DNA of 64,000 bases from Spirochaetales bacterium (GTDB lineage Bacteria; Spirochaetota; Leptospiria; Leptospirales; Leptonemataceae), in assembly GCA_015075425.1 (NCBI GenBank), contig JABTUL010000001.1:1364001-1428000 (forward strand), read 5' to 3'. Numbering within the stretch: the stretch's first letter is position 1; each line of letters starts with the position of its first letter. This document shows, in pieces, positions 7,750 to 16,442 of this stretch. The notes beneath the pieces are model-generated. The model was given only the letters and a program-made list of their open reading frames with translations, did not search any database and was not told the origin of the DNA. The translations under genes were made by a program, and so were the position numbers.

Positions 7750-9096
7750 TCAATCCAGCTCTATGCGCACGGATTCTGAATATTCTCCTTTATACACTAT
7801 TTGCCGAATGCGCCCGGTGACAGGACGAATCTTGCCCTTATCCTGAGCGAGCGCCGTTGGGAATTGCGGCACTATCTGGCGGATTTCGGTGCTCATAGTA
7901 TCGTTGCCACCATACTTGCGCTTGCCCAGGAAGATCCCTGACCCACTGTAGCCGTCCGGTGCGTAGTCGCTCGGGACCGGGACGCTATACTCAACAATAT
8001 ATCTTCCGGTACTTGCAAAGCACTCGTCGCATTTAGCCAGGGAGACGCCGAGGTAAAGAGCCAGCAAGAAGTTGCTGCGCGGATCGTCTCCGAGAAGGAA
8101 TACCGGGGAATCAGGTTCCTTTCTCTTGAGGCCAGCAAGCTGCTCAAGGATCTTCTTCTTTCCGGCTGGTGTTAGCTCTTTATCTTCCGTGACATCTTCA
8201 ATCCGGACGGCTGAAAGAGAAAGCAGGGTTCCCGTGTGCCTTTTGTTCAGGGTAAGGTTCTCCGTAACCAGCTTCTTCTTTTGCTCTTCCGCCTGGATGG
8301 TTGTATGCGAATGCAGGATGCGCTGTGCTCGCGCATCTTTGATCAGGCTCAGAATCGTATTTGAATCTGATTTCCAGACTGCTTCTTGCGCATCTTTCCG
8401 CCGATCCGCAAATTTAGATGCCATCGCACTGGCCTCAACACGCCCGATGATCTTTCCGTCGTAGTAAACTTCAGGATTCCCCCACTTGCTCCAGTCACTC
8501 ACAGTTGCCATCGGGACGAAAACCTTTCCTTCAATAAGGTCCAGGTTTACGGATGCACCATTTCCCGGTTCAACGCGGATCTTTCCAGCGGCCGGCACGG
8601 ACCGAGTTTCGGAAAGCAAAGCAACGGATCTTTTCTGACGCACAATACCTCGATCTATGTCGATTGAGCGCAGCAAATCGATCGGAAACAGGATCGGGGA
8701 CAGAATAAGACCAATGATTCCGGTCACCGGATTGCGCCACACGTCGTGGAGTGCGCCCAGCGAACGCACCTCCACCTGATGCTCTTCCGTTTCCATGTTC
8801 TTTGTGCGGGCTACCTGTACAGAGCATTGCACGGCCAGAGCCAGTTTGTCGGCATCCAGGGCCTGATCCAGGGCGCAAGTTGGTTGGCCGACCGCTTCAT
8901 CGATGGTCTCTCTTATGGGCTTCGTCGATTTGACGTCGATCGTCTTCTCAATAGAAAAACAACCAAAGACAAGGACTGCGGCAAGGCATTGGGCGGCCGT
9001 AGCGGCAAACATCTTCCTTGATACCGGCATCCGGACCGCGCCCAGATTCATGATTTGCAGTCCGACTCCGACCTTCTCTTTCTGACCGTAACTCAT
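7750..9096 (-). CDS. Putative lipoprotein of unknown function
   Basis: About 448 residues from ATG 9096, which has AGGAGG seven bases upstream. A closer ATG at 9102 would leave almost no spacing. Near residues 30-46 there is a hydrophobic stretch ending LAAVLVFGC, a good lipobox, but with an unusually long n-region. An internal start at MNLGAVRMPV or MPVSRKMF would give a normal lipoprotein signal, though neither has a ribosome site. A second hydrophobic stretch (TGIIGLILSPILFPIDLL) follows. The C-terminal half includes EGKVFVPMATVSDWSKWGNP and a helical region. I do not recognise a family. It is divergent from an XRE gene across a double operator, so its expression is probably repressed. Confidence 0.6.
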   Translation of the reverse strand: MSYGQKEKVGVGLQIMNLGAVRMPVSRKMFAATAAQCLAAVLVFGCFSIEKTIDVKSTKPIRETIDEAVGQPTCALDQALDADKLALAVQCSVQVARTKNMETEEHQVEVRSLGALHDVWRNPVTGIIGLILSPILFPIDLLRSIDIDRGIVRQKRSVALLSETRSVPAAGKIRVEPGNGASVNLDLIEGKVFVPMATVSDWSKWGNPEVYYDGKIIGRVEASAMASKFADRRKDAQEAVWKSDSNTILSLIKDARAQRILHSHTTIQAEEQKKKLVTENLTLNKRHTGTLLSLSAVRIEDVTEDKELTPAGKKKILEQLAGLKRKEPDSPVFLLGDDPRSNFLLALYLGVSLAKCDECFASTGRYIVEYSVPVPSDYAPDGYSGSGIFLGKRKYGGNDTMSTEIRQIVPQFPTALAQDKGKIRPVTGRIRQIVYKGEYSESVRIELD

Positions 9097-9116
9097 AGAC
9101 ATTCCTCCTGAACTGT

Positions 9117-9160
9117 TATGCGATTTTGGCATATTTCGGCCTGTATGCGATCATAGCATA
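9117..9160. promoter_or_regulatory. Two direct copies of the operator TATGC-N7-GCATA
   Basis: TATGC-GATTTTG-GCATA lies at 9117-9133 and TATGC-GATCATA-GCATA at 9144-9160. They are 27 bp apart start to start, in the 76-bp gap between the divergent lipoprotein gene (start 9096) and the XRE gene (start 9173). Each half-site is a perfect five-base inverted repeat, as expected for a dimeric HTH repressor. Confidence 0.75.
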
Positions 9161-9172
9161 GCAGACTGTAAA

Positions 9173-9415
9173 GTGAAAAAAGCAGAGAAATCCATATTTA
9201 CTGCTGAATATAGAAAAGTAATCGATCTGCTGATTCAGGCCCGCACCGACGCCGGCCTCAGCCAGGCCGAAGTGGCAGGACGGATCGGCTGGCGTCAGGA
9301 CTATGTTTCAAAGGTCGAGGCCGGCCAGCGGCGTCTGGATGTCGTCGAACTTGCGCGGTTCGCCAGAGCGTATGGAAAACCGCTTCGCTTCTTTACCAGG
9401 CACCTGGAGCCTTAA
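9173..9415 (+). CDS. Small XRE-family HTH regulator
   Basis: An 80-residue protein that is almost only a helix-turn-helix domain (ARTDAGLSQAEVAGRIGW, then DYVSKVEAGQRRLDVVELAR). It starts at GTG 9173. It ends 21 bp before the stop of the convergent recombinase gene. The tandem TATGC-N7-GCATA sites upstream are its likely operators and also cover the promoter of the divergent lipoprotein gene. Confidence 0.8.
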   Translation: MKKAEKSIFTAEYRKVIDLLIQARTDAGLSQAEVAGRIGWRQDYVSKVEAGQRRLDVVELARFARAYGKPLRFFTRHLEP

Positions 9416-9436
9416 ACGATGCCGATTGATCGCCCT

Positions 9437-10087
9437 TTACCAGCTGAGTATGGCGGACGCGTCATAGTAGGGCCGCGTATAAAACCGTGATGTAACCAGA
9501 GCCGAGGAGTGGCCAGCCAGCTTCTGGGCAGCCATGCCACCAGCCAGGTCGAAGGCTTTCTGAATGGCGGTATGCCGCAAGGCATGGGGATGCACGGATC
9601 TGCCGGTCCCGGTCTTTACCTGCCAACCAGCAACGATTTTCTGCAACCCACGCGTCGAAAGAACTGTGCGAGAACCTGCGCCTGCCCGATTCGGAAGTGA
9701 ATGAAATACGTGGTCGCTATTCGGAGCTGCCAGAACAGAGTAGGCACGCATGGCGGCCAGCGCTTCAGGACCAGGAAGGACTATATGGATTTTACCGCCC
9801 TTCGTGCGCACCTGAAATGCCTGGTCCCCTTCGGGCAATTCTATGGCGCTACTCCAGCGCAACGAAACCACTTCCGCCGCTCGAAGGGCAGTTTTGCTCA
9901 TCAAGAGAAAGAGGGCCCGATCACGCAGTCCACGTTCCGTTTTCGGATTTGCGAAGCAAAGCGCTAGACGCCGCATGGTAGTGTCGGACAATCCCTTGCC
10001 GATGAAGCTCGCATTGTGGGCGCCTGGGGTTGGCGGCCGTCGTGATTTTCGCCGGGGGAAATGCAATACACGGCAGGGTTCTTTCAT
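9437..10087 (-). CDS. Tyrosine recombinase, catalytic domain only
   Basis: A 216-residue recombinase of the phage-integrase/XerD family. The active-site set is complete: R69 (KTALRAAEV), K96 (RTKGGK), H168-x-x-R171 (HALRHT), H193 (GHSS) and nucleophile Y203 (SRFYTRP). The N-terminal core-binding (SAM-like) domain is missing. Only about 35 residues precede the catalytic domain, so the protein is shorter than the usual 300. ATG 10087 has an AAGGAA ribosome site. It may resolve or integrate one of the neighbouring mobile elements. Attachment sites were not found. Confidence 0.85.
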   Translation of the reverse strand: MKEPCRVLHFPRRKSRRPPTPGAHNASFIGKGLSDTTMRRLALCFANPKTERGLRDRALFLLMSKTALRAAEVVSLRWSSAIELPEGDQAFQVRTKGGKIHIVLPGPEALAAMRAYSVLAAPNSDHVFHSLPNRAGAGSRTVLSTRGLQKIVAGWQVKTGTGRSVHPHALRHTAIQKAFDLAGGMAAQKLAGHSSALVTSRFYTRPYYDASAILSW

Positions 10088-10207
10088 TGATTTTCCTTAA
10101 GATGTATTAATATTCCCGCGAATACCGCCATCGGTGGTCGGGGTGAAAGCCTATGGCAGATTTAGGAAGAAAGTGCCAAAAAATTGTGGATTTTGTCCGG
10201 AGAGCGG

Positions 10208-10313
10208 AATCAGAAATACAAACATCCTGCAAAAATGCAATCAGACAAAAAATCGGCACTTCTGCGGCAGTAATTTGCTTGAGGTTCCGAAATGTGCCTC
10301 AAATCGGAACCTT
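10208..10313. repeat. Dispersed 106-bp repeat, copy 1
   Basis: Aligns without gaps to 61283-61388 in the same orientation and is nearly identical, apart from a short variable patch near its 3' end. It includes a seven-base hairpin GGTTCCG/CGGAACC near its right end; the stem is conserved in both copies while the loop differs. It lies next to an IS remnant, as does copy 2. The short open frames across it are not convincing genes. Confidence 0.85.
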
Positions 10314-10362
10314 GAGTGAAATAGGGACATTGATTCTCGCAAATCTGTTAAATCTGTCTCAT

Positions 10363-11798
10363 TGTAATTTCCGGTTGCTTTGTCGAGGCTGTGTTGTTTG
10401 CATTGCTGTACAGGAGCAGGGTGGAGAGGGTGGGCGCCTCCAGCGCCACGATCACAATTCTTCCGGGGACCACGGCGAGGACAACGTGGCGCTGGACCGG
10501 GCTACTCCGGGCTCCGGCTTGCGCCTGCGGTCCTCGCGATCTGGCTTGCTGCGTCTTCATATCACATCAGCCGCGGGACTCCTGCGGACCCTGCGTATCC
10601 CTGGCGCATGGCAGTACGGAACTTGAAGTTCCAACCTCAAATTGGTGCGAATTTTCTCTGGACAGAGCATCCGTTTCACTTCCGTTTCCATCCATGCCTC
10701 TCAAACTGTACAGGCTGCTTCGTAACCGGTCAACTTTTATTTTGATTTCTCTTATCTGTTTTCTATTGATTCAGCTCTCATTGTATCGCCGCCGGCACCG
10801 CGTCTCAAAGCTCAAAACTCGGGAACGGTTTCTCCTGCGTCAGGCATGTCGTCTGCTACCTGCCGATCTCTGGCCATCCTTCCTTCTCATTGTCCAGCCT
10901 CAAACACTGGTGCGCTGGCATGACTCCCTCTGGAATCTCATCCATCGCCTGAAATCTATCATCGGAACCTGGCTCTCCCGCAAACGGGCCGGGCGTCCCC
11001 TGCAATACAGGGAAATCATCCGCATTCTCAAACAAATCGTTCCGGAAAATCCACTCTGGGGAACGGTGCGGATCCAGTCTGAACTGATGCATCTGGGCCA
11101 TGCTGTTCCACTGACCACATTGCGACGCTATATCAAGCGGCTGTTTCCGCAAGACCCGCGTCTCATCCGCTTGCGTGACCGCTGGAAAACCTTCCTCAAA
11201 AATCAGGCTATAGCCATCCTCGCCATGGATTTTTTCACCATCTAGATATTCCCGGGTCGGACAATGTATTGCTGGTTCATGATCGAACATGCCACAAGAC
11301 GTATCCGTTACTTCAATGTATCCTTCCATCCCACAGCTTTCTGGGTCACACAACAGATCAAAGAGGCTCTCTCCTGGGAGCATGAGTTTCGTTATCTTAT
11401 CTTTGATCATGACTCAATCTTCAGCACAGCTGTGCGGGACAGCATCAAAAGCTGTGGACTCACACCCTGTCGCACGGCCATCCGCTCCCCATGGCAGAAT
11501 CCTTTTGCGGAACGCTGGATCCGCTCCGTGAGGACAGAACTTCTGGATCAGGTTATTGTCTGCACAGAAAAGCATGCAAGGATCCTCCTGAAACAGTACG
11601 TCCGCTACTATAACCATTCGCGCCCACACATGGGCCTTGCTGGCCAGACACCCCTTGGCCGCCCCGTATCGCGGGGATCACCTGAGTCCATCCTCGTTTC
11701 ACAGCCAGCGCTGAACGGTCTGCACCATATTTACAGCTGGCAAACGGAGGCCGCATAGCGCTGTACATTACTTCTGGCATATTACAGGAAATTTACAA
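10363..11798 (+). mobile_element. Decayed insertion sequence with integrase-core (IS481/IS3-like) transposase
   Basis: The proposed left end TTGTAATTTCC (10362-10372) is a near inverted repeat of the right end GGAAATTTACAA (11787-11798). The element of about 1.4 kb holds one broken transposase gene. The stretch from 10314 to 10693 has no convincing gene. The ends are tentative, because the 74 bp at the right end occurs three times, so the terminus may instead be any of those copies. Confidence 0.45.
10694..11758 (+). pseudogene. Integrase-core transposase interrupted by an in-frame stop codon
   Basis: The N-terminal part (MPLKLYRLLRNRSTFIL, with the HTH-like region PLQYREIIRILKQIVPENP and then WGTVRIQSELMHLGH) runs to AIAILAMDFFTI, where the first catalytic Asp lies. 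A TAG (11243-11245) follows. The same frame then continues with MYCWFMIEHATRRIRYFNVS, FDHDSIFS (second Asp) and SPWQNPFAERWIRSVRTEL (catalytic Glu), ending with YNHSRPHMGLAGQTPLGRP. Both halves are in one frame, so a nonsense change, possibly with local sequence drift around the TAG, breaks an otherwise complete rve-type transposase. Suppression of the stop cannot be excluded. Confidence 0.75.
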
Positions 11799-11989
11799 CT
11801 TATGAAAGCTCTAATCATCCTGATGCCTCCGCAGAACGATCTGCACCATATCTACAGCTGGCAAACGGAGGCCGCATAACGCTGTACATTACTTCTGGCA
11901 TATTACACCAGTCTTGAAAGGGCTGCACCATATTCACAGCTGGCAATAGGAGGCTGCGTAGCGCTGTACATTACTTCTGGCATATTACA
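11713..11989. repeat. Three copies of a 74-bp IS-end sequence
   Basis: Copies at 11713-11786, 11834-11907 and 11916-11989 are ungapped relatives. Each runs from a GAACGGTCTGCACCATAT-like start to GCTGTACATTACTTCTGGC and then ATATTACA. The first copy encodes the last codons of the transposase, and the other two have no transposase attached. Spacers are 47 and 8 bp. The copies look like successive insertions and deletions at one site, or an amplified terminus. Confidence 0.85.
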
Positions 11990-12005
11990 ACTTCTTTGTT
12001 GCATT

Positions 12006-12374
12006 TTATTCTCTCTTCTTGCCCCAGCTAAGGACCTCCCTAACCTTAGCCTTTTCCTCCTGGGTTAATGCTTCAAAAGCTGCCTCTGGATCTGGAATCG
12101 GCACATCTTTAAAGTAATCTGGATCATTATCCCACGGATCATGAATGTTATGTATCTTCTTTAGATGTTTTATGATTGAATCTTCTTTTGCGATATCATC
12201 AATCAGTAGCCATTGGTGTGTTTTCTTTGAATGTATTATATATCTGTATGCATCCGGATAGCGAGGGTCTTTGGGAATAAATTTTTCCGGGCCCAGGCCT
12301 TCATTTTCAGCATTCAAGCCTATTTCAAAATACTCACCGTTCTCATCGCGCATGTTTGAATCTCCAATTTCCAT
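12006..12374 (-). CDS. Candidate immunity protein for the adjacent JAMM-tipped toxin
   Basis: A 122-residue acidic soluble protein (starts MEIGDSNMRDENGEYFEIGL; includes HQWLLIDDIAKEDSIIKHL and DPWDNDPDYF). There is no signal peptide and no recognised family. It begins 3 bp after the stop of the 888-residue toxin-like gene, and both lie in DNA visibly richer in A+T than the flanks. Position directly behind a polymorphic-toxin tip, small size and acidity are what immunity genes show. The function itself is inference. Confidence 0.55.
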   Translation of the reverse strand: MEIGDSNMRDENGEYFEIGLNAENEGLGPEKFIPKDPRYPDAYRYIIHSKKTHQWLLIDDIAKEDSIIKHLKKIHNIHDPWDNDPDYFKDVPIPDPEAAFEALTQEEKAKVREVLSWGKKRE

Positions 12375-12377
12375 ATA

Positions 12378-15044
12378 TCACCTCAGCAGACCGCTCTTAT
12401 AAAGAAATTCTAATATTTCAGGTTGGTATCTCAATAGTTCTCCTTTGTGCACGATATCCAAAGTGTCCAACTTGGCGCCCTGGGAGCGTAGATTTAGCCA
12501 AATTTTGTAATCAGCTTTTGATGGAAGATGGTTCTTTGGATGTACATGTTGCATAATTGTTGTTGTCTTATCTGCTTTAAGTAGCACACTGTCGAGGTTG
12601 CCCGAGAAGACTTTTATAACTCCATTAACATCAGAGATGCCCCATTCAACACCAGTATCTTTATATAATTGCCATAATTTTTGAGGTGATGGAGTATCCT
12701 TTACTACCAACCCGTGGCGGGCTTGCGAAACAAGTCTGTCTATCTGCTTTTGTGATAGTCTACCTGACTTACTAAGAATTGAATGAATCAGATCATCACC
12801 TACAGATTCTAATTTGACTAAAGATCCACTCTTTGTGACGAGTCGGCCGAACAGGCCCCGGATGCCTGAGACAGCGCCGCGCACCAGACCTCCAGCACCC
12901 GCAAAGAAACCACCGACCATTTCTCCTTCCGCTAAGCGTGCCTGGGCCGCATCGTAAACCCGGGTATCGCTGCCCGACCGCATCCAGTCATTGAGCATGC
13001 TACCCGGAGTGGAAATGCCCATGGCGTTGAGCCCGCTCCCGAGTAATCCCAGAGGCAAATCAAGAAAGGTGTGTAGTCCCTTTGCAAGTGTCGCTTTCGC
13101 GGTAGTGCCTGGGTTGTTCCATAGATCGCTAAAATAATCCTTCCATTCGCCCACCTTGTTACCAAACCAGCTCTGCCCGGACCCCGTTCCTGCTCCCACA
13201 CCACCAATCGCAGGCAACCCGGTGCCGGCATCGGTCATATTGTAGGGATCGCCCGCAAAGACCGCAGCCTGCTGCTCTGGCGAGAGCTTGTTCCAAGCGG
13301 CCGTGGCCAGAGCTTGCTGCTGCTCCTTGTGCATCAAGTTGTAGGAAGCTTGAACCGCGCTCGGATTCACATTCCTCAGATCAACGCCCATTCCCTGTAA
13401 CACAGCAGCCGCGGCTGAGGCCGGGTCCATGCCCTGATTCACCAGACTCCGGATGCCGTTGTTGACATCGTTCCACTTGCCTTTGCCCAGTCCCTGCGAG
13501 AGAGCAATGGCTGTTGCTTCATCGGTGGCGCGCGTGATGTCCGCTTCAGTCAGAGTATAGCCTTCCTGCTCGCGCCTGGCATTTATATAGCCAGCACCAT
13601 CTATGGTCTCCTTCTGCCTTTGCTGCTGGTTCTGCTGATTGGCAGCCTGCGACCACGCTCCCAGAAGACCCACCATACCGCCCCAGTCGCCGGTCTGCCC
13701 CAGCATGTCATAGCTGGAGAATTCTGCTCCGTAGATCTGCCGCGTAGCGTAGCTGGCCAGATCACTGCCGACTTTGCCTCCCAGAAAACCCATGGTAGCA
13801 TTGCCGTAGACCTGTGCGAACTGACTGGAGTTAGCGCCAAATGCGCTGCCGCCCAGGTAGGCGAGCGCACCCGATGCCACACCGCTCATCGCCGCAGTAG
13901 CAAATGCGGCATCGGTTCCCTTGCCGCCGAGTTTATAGCCCACCAGTTGTTGCTGACTGTTATACTGAAGCCCGGCACTGGCTGCTCCCGTGGCCACGCC
14001 CAGTCCGCCCATTTTCACCGCCGTCGGCAGGACGGCAGCCTTGACCACCTCTTCGTAGGCTTTCGCTTTCGCAGTTTCTGCCGCGGCCTGAGTGGCACCG
14101 GTCTTGAGGGCTTCTTCAAAGGCCTTCTTGCCGGCCTCCTCCGCCAGATTTGCAGTGCCCCCGGCAAAATATCCACCGGCAGCAGATAGACCAACACTGA
14201 CTGTAGCATTGATAGCGCCTGCCTCCGTCAGCTTGAAGCTTGTTTCCCCCGTCTTCATGTCCGCTTGAATTGCATTCCCCGCGTATATCAGGGCTGCTCC
14301 CCCGGCAGCCAGTCCGATCCCGAGACCCGTCCAGCCTGTTGCCACTCCGAAAACAACCATGACTGCACCGCCAATCTTCATAAGAGAGCTGGTCAGGTTC
14401 ATTAGGGAAGCCTGAGCCACCTCGGTGGTACTGGGTCCGTTTTCCAGTCTGCCCATCTGCTGGTAGTAGCCCATGCCAATGAGAGGATCGAGAAGATCCG
14501 TGATCGTATCCCAGACCGGCGCATTCATCCCCGCCTGCCGGTCCGCTATATGCCGATTTTGCTCCTGTTCGACCCACGAATCCATCCACTTGAGTTGCAC
14601 ATAGAATCCGGCAGGCGCACCTCCGGGTCTGGTGCTTCCGGATCCCAGTTCTCCAGATCCTGCCGTAGCCATGTCAATGGCCAGACCACGCTCAAACATG
14701 TTGGCGGAGAAAGCGCTGCCCGCAGCTTTCGTCACCACCTGGCTTGCCATATCCGGTGGAGGATCCCCTACCCACCGGGCAAAAGATCCCTTGTCGCCTC
14801 CGCGTCCCAGGATCTTCTCAAAGGCAGATTGCAATGCTAATTTTTGTACATAAAAATAGGTTGAAACTTCCACTCCCTGCGCATTTTTTGCGCCCGGAGC
14901 GCGTTTTTCCAGTACGGTCTTTGCCAGAGCCAGAAGAAAGATCGTTAATATATAATACGTATCAATGAAAAATCCCGGTACAGGCTTTTTCTGGCCGTGG
15001 ATGAGGATGAGGAAAAGACGCGCCTGAGTGGGGAATTCAGACAT
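12378..15044 (-). CDS. Orphan polymorphic-toxin module with JAMM/JAB-like C-terminal tip
   Basis: An 888-residue protein. Residues about 60-165 (TYFYVQKLALQSAFEKILGR through MFERGLAIDMATAGSGELGS to GAPAGFYVQLKWMDSWVEQE) are clearly homologous to residues about 3960-4070 of the giant protein at 26640-41096. Next comes a Gly/Ala-rich, partly membrane-like middle (GGAVMVVFGVATGWTGLGIG, near residues 220-240). The region up to about 735 is GC-rich. The last 150 residues are AT-rich and carry a JAMM-type metal site: E800, H833-x-H835, S842-x-x-D845 (HVHPKNHLPSKAD). It lacks the giant's signal region and thousands of coiled-coil residues. Only a hydrophobic segment near 27-43 (TYYILTIFLLALAKTV) precedes the shared part, so it may be a silent or recombination cassette rather than a secreted toxin. 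Its start overlaps the ParE stop by 8 bp. Confidence 0.65.
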   Translation of the reverse strand: MSEFPTQARLFLILIHGQKKPVPGFFIDTYYILTIFLLALAKTVLEKRAPGAKNAQGVEVSTYFYVQKLALQSAFEKILGRGGDKGSFARWVGDPPPDMASQVVTKAAGSAFSANMFERGLAIDMATAGSGELGSGSTRPGGAPAGFYVQLKWMDSWVEQEQNRHIADRQAGMNAPVWDTITDLLDPLIGMGYYQQMGRLENGPSTTEVAQASLMNLTSSLMKIGGAVMVVFGVATGWTGLGIGLAAGGAALIYAGNAIQADMKTGETSFKLTEAGAINATVSVGLSAAGGYFAGGTANLAEEAGKKAFEEALKTGATQAAAETAKAKAYEEVVKAAVLPTAVKMGGLGVATGAASAGLQYNSQQQLVGYKLGGKGTDAAFATAAMSGVASGALAYLGGSAFGANSSQFAQVYGNATMGFLGGKVGSDLASYATRQIYGAEFSSYDMLGQTGDWGGMVGLLGAWSQAANQQNQQQRQKETIDGAGYINARREQEGYTLTEADITRATDEATAIALSQGLGKGKWNDVNNGIRSLVNQGMDPASAAAAVLQGMGVDLRNVNPSAVQASYNLMHKEQQQALATAAWNKLSPEQQAAVFAGDPYNMTDAGTGLPAIGGVGAGTGSGQSWFGNKVGEWKDYFSDLWNNPGTTAKATLAKGLHTFLDLPLGLLGSGLNAMGISTPGSMLNDWMRSGSDTRVYDAAQARLAEGEMVGGFFAGAGGLVRGAVSGIRGLFGRLVTKSGSLVKLESVGDDLIHSILSKSGRLSQKQIDRLVSQARHGLVVKDTPSPQKLWQLYKDTGVEWGISDVNGVIKVFSGNLDSVLLKADKTTTIMQHVHPKNHLPSKADYKIWLNLRSQGAKLDTLDIVHKGELLRYQPEILEFLYKSGLLR

Positions 15045-15336
15045 CTTTCAGGCGATCCTTCCAGTATCCGGGACGGCGCGACTGGTGGGCAACGGCAACA
15101 ATCAAAATCTGGGTACCTTCCACGCTATACAATATGCTGTATGGAAAACGCTGGAGCAGTTGCCGACGCACGCTGCCCAGGACAGCTTCTGATGCCAGGG
15201 GAAATTCCTTCATTCGATCCTGAACGCGTTGCATTTCCACAATAAATCGACCTTTAACCGATTCAGAGACCTTCTTGTAGAACAGGACAGCTTCGCGCAT
15301 TTCGGCCCGTGCCGCAGGATGAAATTTAACGCGCAT
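15037..15336 (-). CDS. ParE/RelE-superfamily toxin
   Basis: A 99-residue protein with the ParE-like fold order: MRVKFHPAARAEMREAVLFY helix, then LASEAVLGSVRRQLLQRFPY and SILYSVEGTQILIVAVAHQS strands, and a terminal RRPGYWKDRL. Family members inhibit gyrase (ParE) or cleave mRNA (RelE); this sequence looks ParE-like. Its start codon shares one base with the antitoxin stop (TGATG), so the two are coupled. It is the last gene of a parB-antitoxin-toxin run. Confidence 0.85.
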   Translation of the reverse strand: MRVKFHPAARAEMREAVLFYKKVSESVKGRFIVEMQRVQDRMKEFPLASEAVLGSVRRQLLQRFPYSILYSVEGTQILIVAVAHQSRRPGYWKDRLKDV

Positions 15337-15551
15337 CAGAGGGCGCGCATTTCAGCCATTACCTCATCAGCATCAAGGGTCTCAACCATGCCTGCCCGAA
15401 CTTCCTGCAGACGTCTTTCTGCCTCTTCCAGCCAGAGCCGGTCGATTTCGGTTCCAGAGGTCAGGCTGGCCATAATGTGATCAGCCAATGTGGCCCGCTC
15501 CGGCTCGGCCAGTTGCATGGCTGCGTACTCGATTTCTGCCAGCGTTTTCAT
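15336..15551 (-). CDS. Antitoxin, addiction-module component type
   Basis: A 71-residue acidic helical protein (MKTLAEIEYAAMQLAEPERA then LADHIMASLTSGTEIDRLWL, EEAERRLQEVRAGMVETLDA). It matches the short addiction-module antitoxins that pair with ParE-like toxins. It overlaps parB by four bases (ATGA) upstream and the toxin by one base downstream. Placing the addiction pair in one coupled operon with the partition gene links its expression to element maintenance. Confidence 0.8.
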   Translation of the reverse strand: MKTLAEIEYAAMQLAEPERATLADHIMASLTSGTEIDRLWLEEAERRLQEVRAGMVETLDADEVMAEMRAL

Positions 15552-16405
15552 ACCTGCCCCCCCATGGCCTTCAGTTCCCGTACCACGATCCTTTTCTCTG
15601 CCCTGATTTTTTCCAGCTTCTTTTGTACTGTTTCTTCTATAGAATTGAGCGATTGCAGCTGGGTCTGTAGCTTCTGGACTCGCTTCTGGTCAGCCCCGGA
15701 AAGGGCCTTCTTCCGGGCTTTTGAGCCGATTCCCTTTTCCCGCCGTACCGCGGCTATGATGCGTTTGGCTGTTCCGGCCTTGATCCCGGTTTCCTTTTCG
15801 ATCCGATCCGGCAACGGGGCGGCGGTACTGGCAAAGTTCATTTGAACTTTGCCACCGGTGTGCTGGTTCCCACGATCACCACCTTTCTGCAGTTGTTCGA
15901 TTTCAGCCCCGTATAGCTCAATAATGAGCTTCTTCTTTTCTTCAACGGTGAGCTGGCGCCTGAGGAGGTTATCTTTGATCAGGAATTCTTTCTCGCGTTC
16001 CGCGGTTAAGTCCGAAATCACCTTCTGCACCGGAACTTCAGACAGGCCCACCTCAAGGGCAATGCGCAGCCTGTTGTGTCCGGCCAGCACCGTGCCGTCC
16101 AGCTTCACCACCAGAGGGACGAGGATCCCGCGCTCTTTGATGTCTGATGTGAGCTTTTCGAAATAGTCCGGGCTTTCCGTTTGAAAGTAGCGTTCATTCA
16201 AGGGGTGGATCTTGAGATCTAAAGGCCGCAGCCACTGGATACTTGATAGTTCAAGGCCGATCGGATCTGGTGGCACCTGAGAGGGAATGGTCTCCAGAGA
16301 TTCAAGCAGGGCCGCACCTTCGGCAAAGCCCTGGCGCGGGACGGCCAGCATCGCCTGAAAGCGTTCCAGATCACGCTTTGCCCGTTCTTCTTTTGATAGC
16401 TTCAT
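15548..16405 (-). CDS. parB: ParB/Spo0J-like partition protein
   Basis: A 285-residue protein. A ParB-type nuclease/CTP-binding domain spans about residues 50-130: DLKIHPLNERYF, then DIKERGILVPLVVKLDGTVL and AGHNRLRIALEVG (a GxxR-like box). An HTH-like region (TAAPLPDRIEKETGIKAGTA, KRIIAAVRREKGIG) follows, and the C-terminus is a coiled coil. ATG 16405 has AGGAG upstream. It acts with ParA in segregation of the plasmid-like element by binding parS. A candidate DNA motif lies directly upstream, at 16443-16465. Confidence 0.85.
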   Translation of the reverse strand: MKLSKEERAKRDLERFQAMLAVPRQGFAEGAALLESLETIPSQVPPDPIGLELSSIQWLRPLDLKIHPLNERYFQTESPDYFEKLTSDIKERGILVPLVVKLDGTVLAGHNRLRIALEVGLSEVPVQKVISDLTAEREKEFLIKDNLLRRQLTVEEKKKLIIELYGAEIEQLQKGGDRGNQHTGGKVQMNFASTAAPLPDRIEKETGIKAGTAKRIIAAVRREKGIGSKARKKALSGADQKRVQKLQTQLQSLNSIEETVQKKLEKIRAEKRIVVRELKAMGGQV

Positions 16406-16442
16406 ATTCTGCTCCTGAGAAAATAATAATTAAGAAAAATAA

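Noticed and set aside
10134-10626. Short plus-strand genes of 61 and 157 codons across the 106-bp repeat
   Set aside because: The frames are set by the repeat and the IS left end. The second copy of the repeat shows shifted or unrelated frames around the same core.
14116-14589. A 157-codon frame rich in Gly, Arg and Ser inside the orphan toxin
   Set aside because: It is a shifted frame of the Gly/Ala-rich region, with no ribosome site and no similarity to known proteins.
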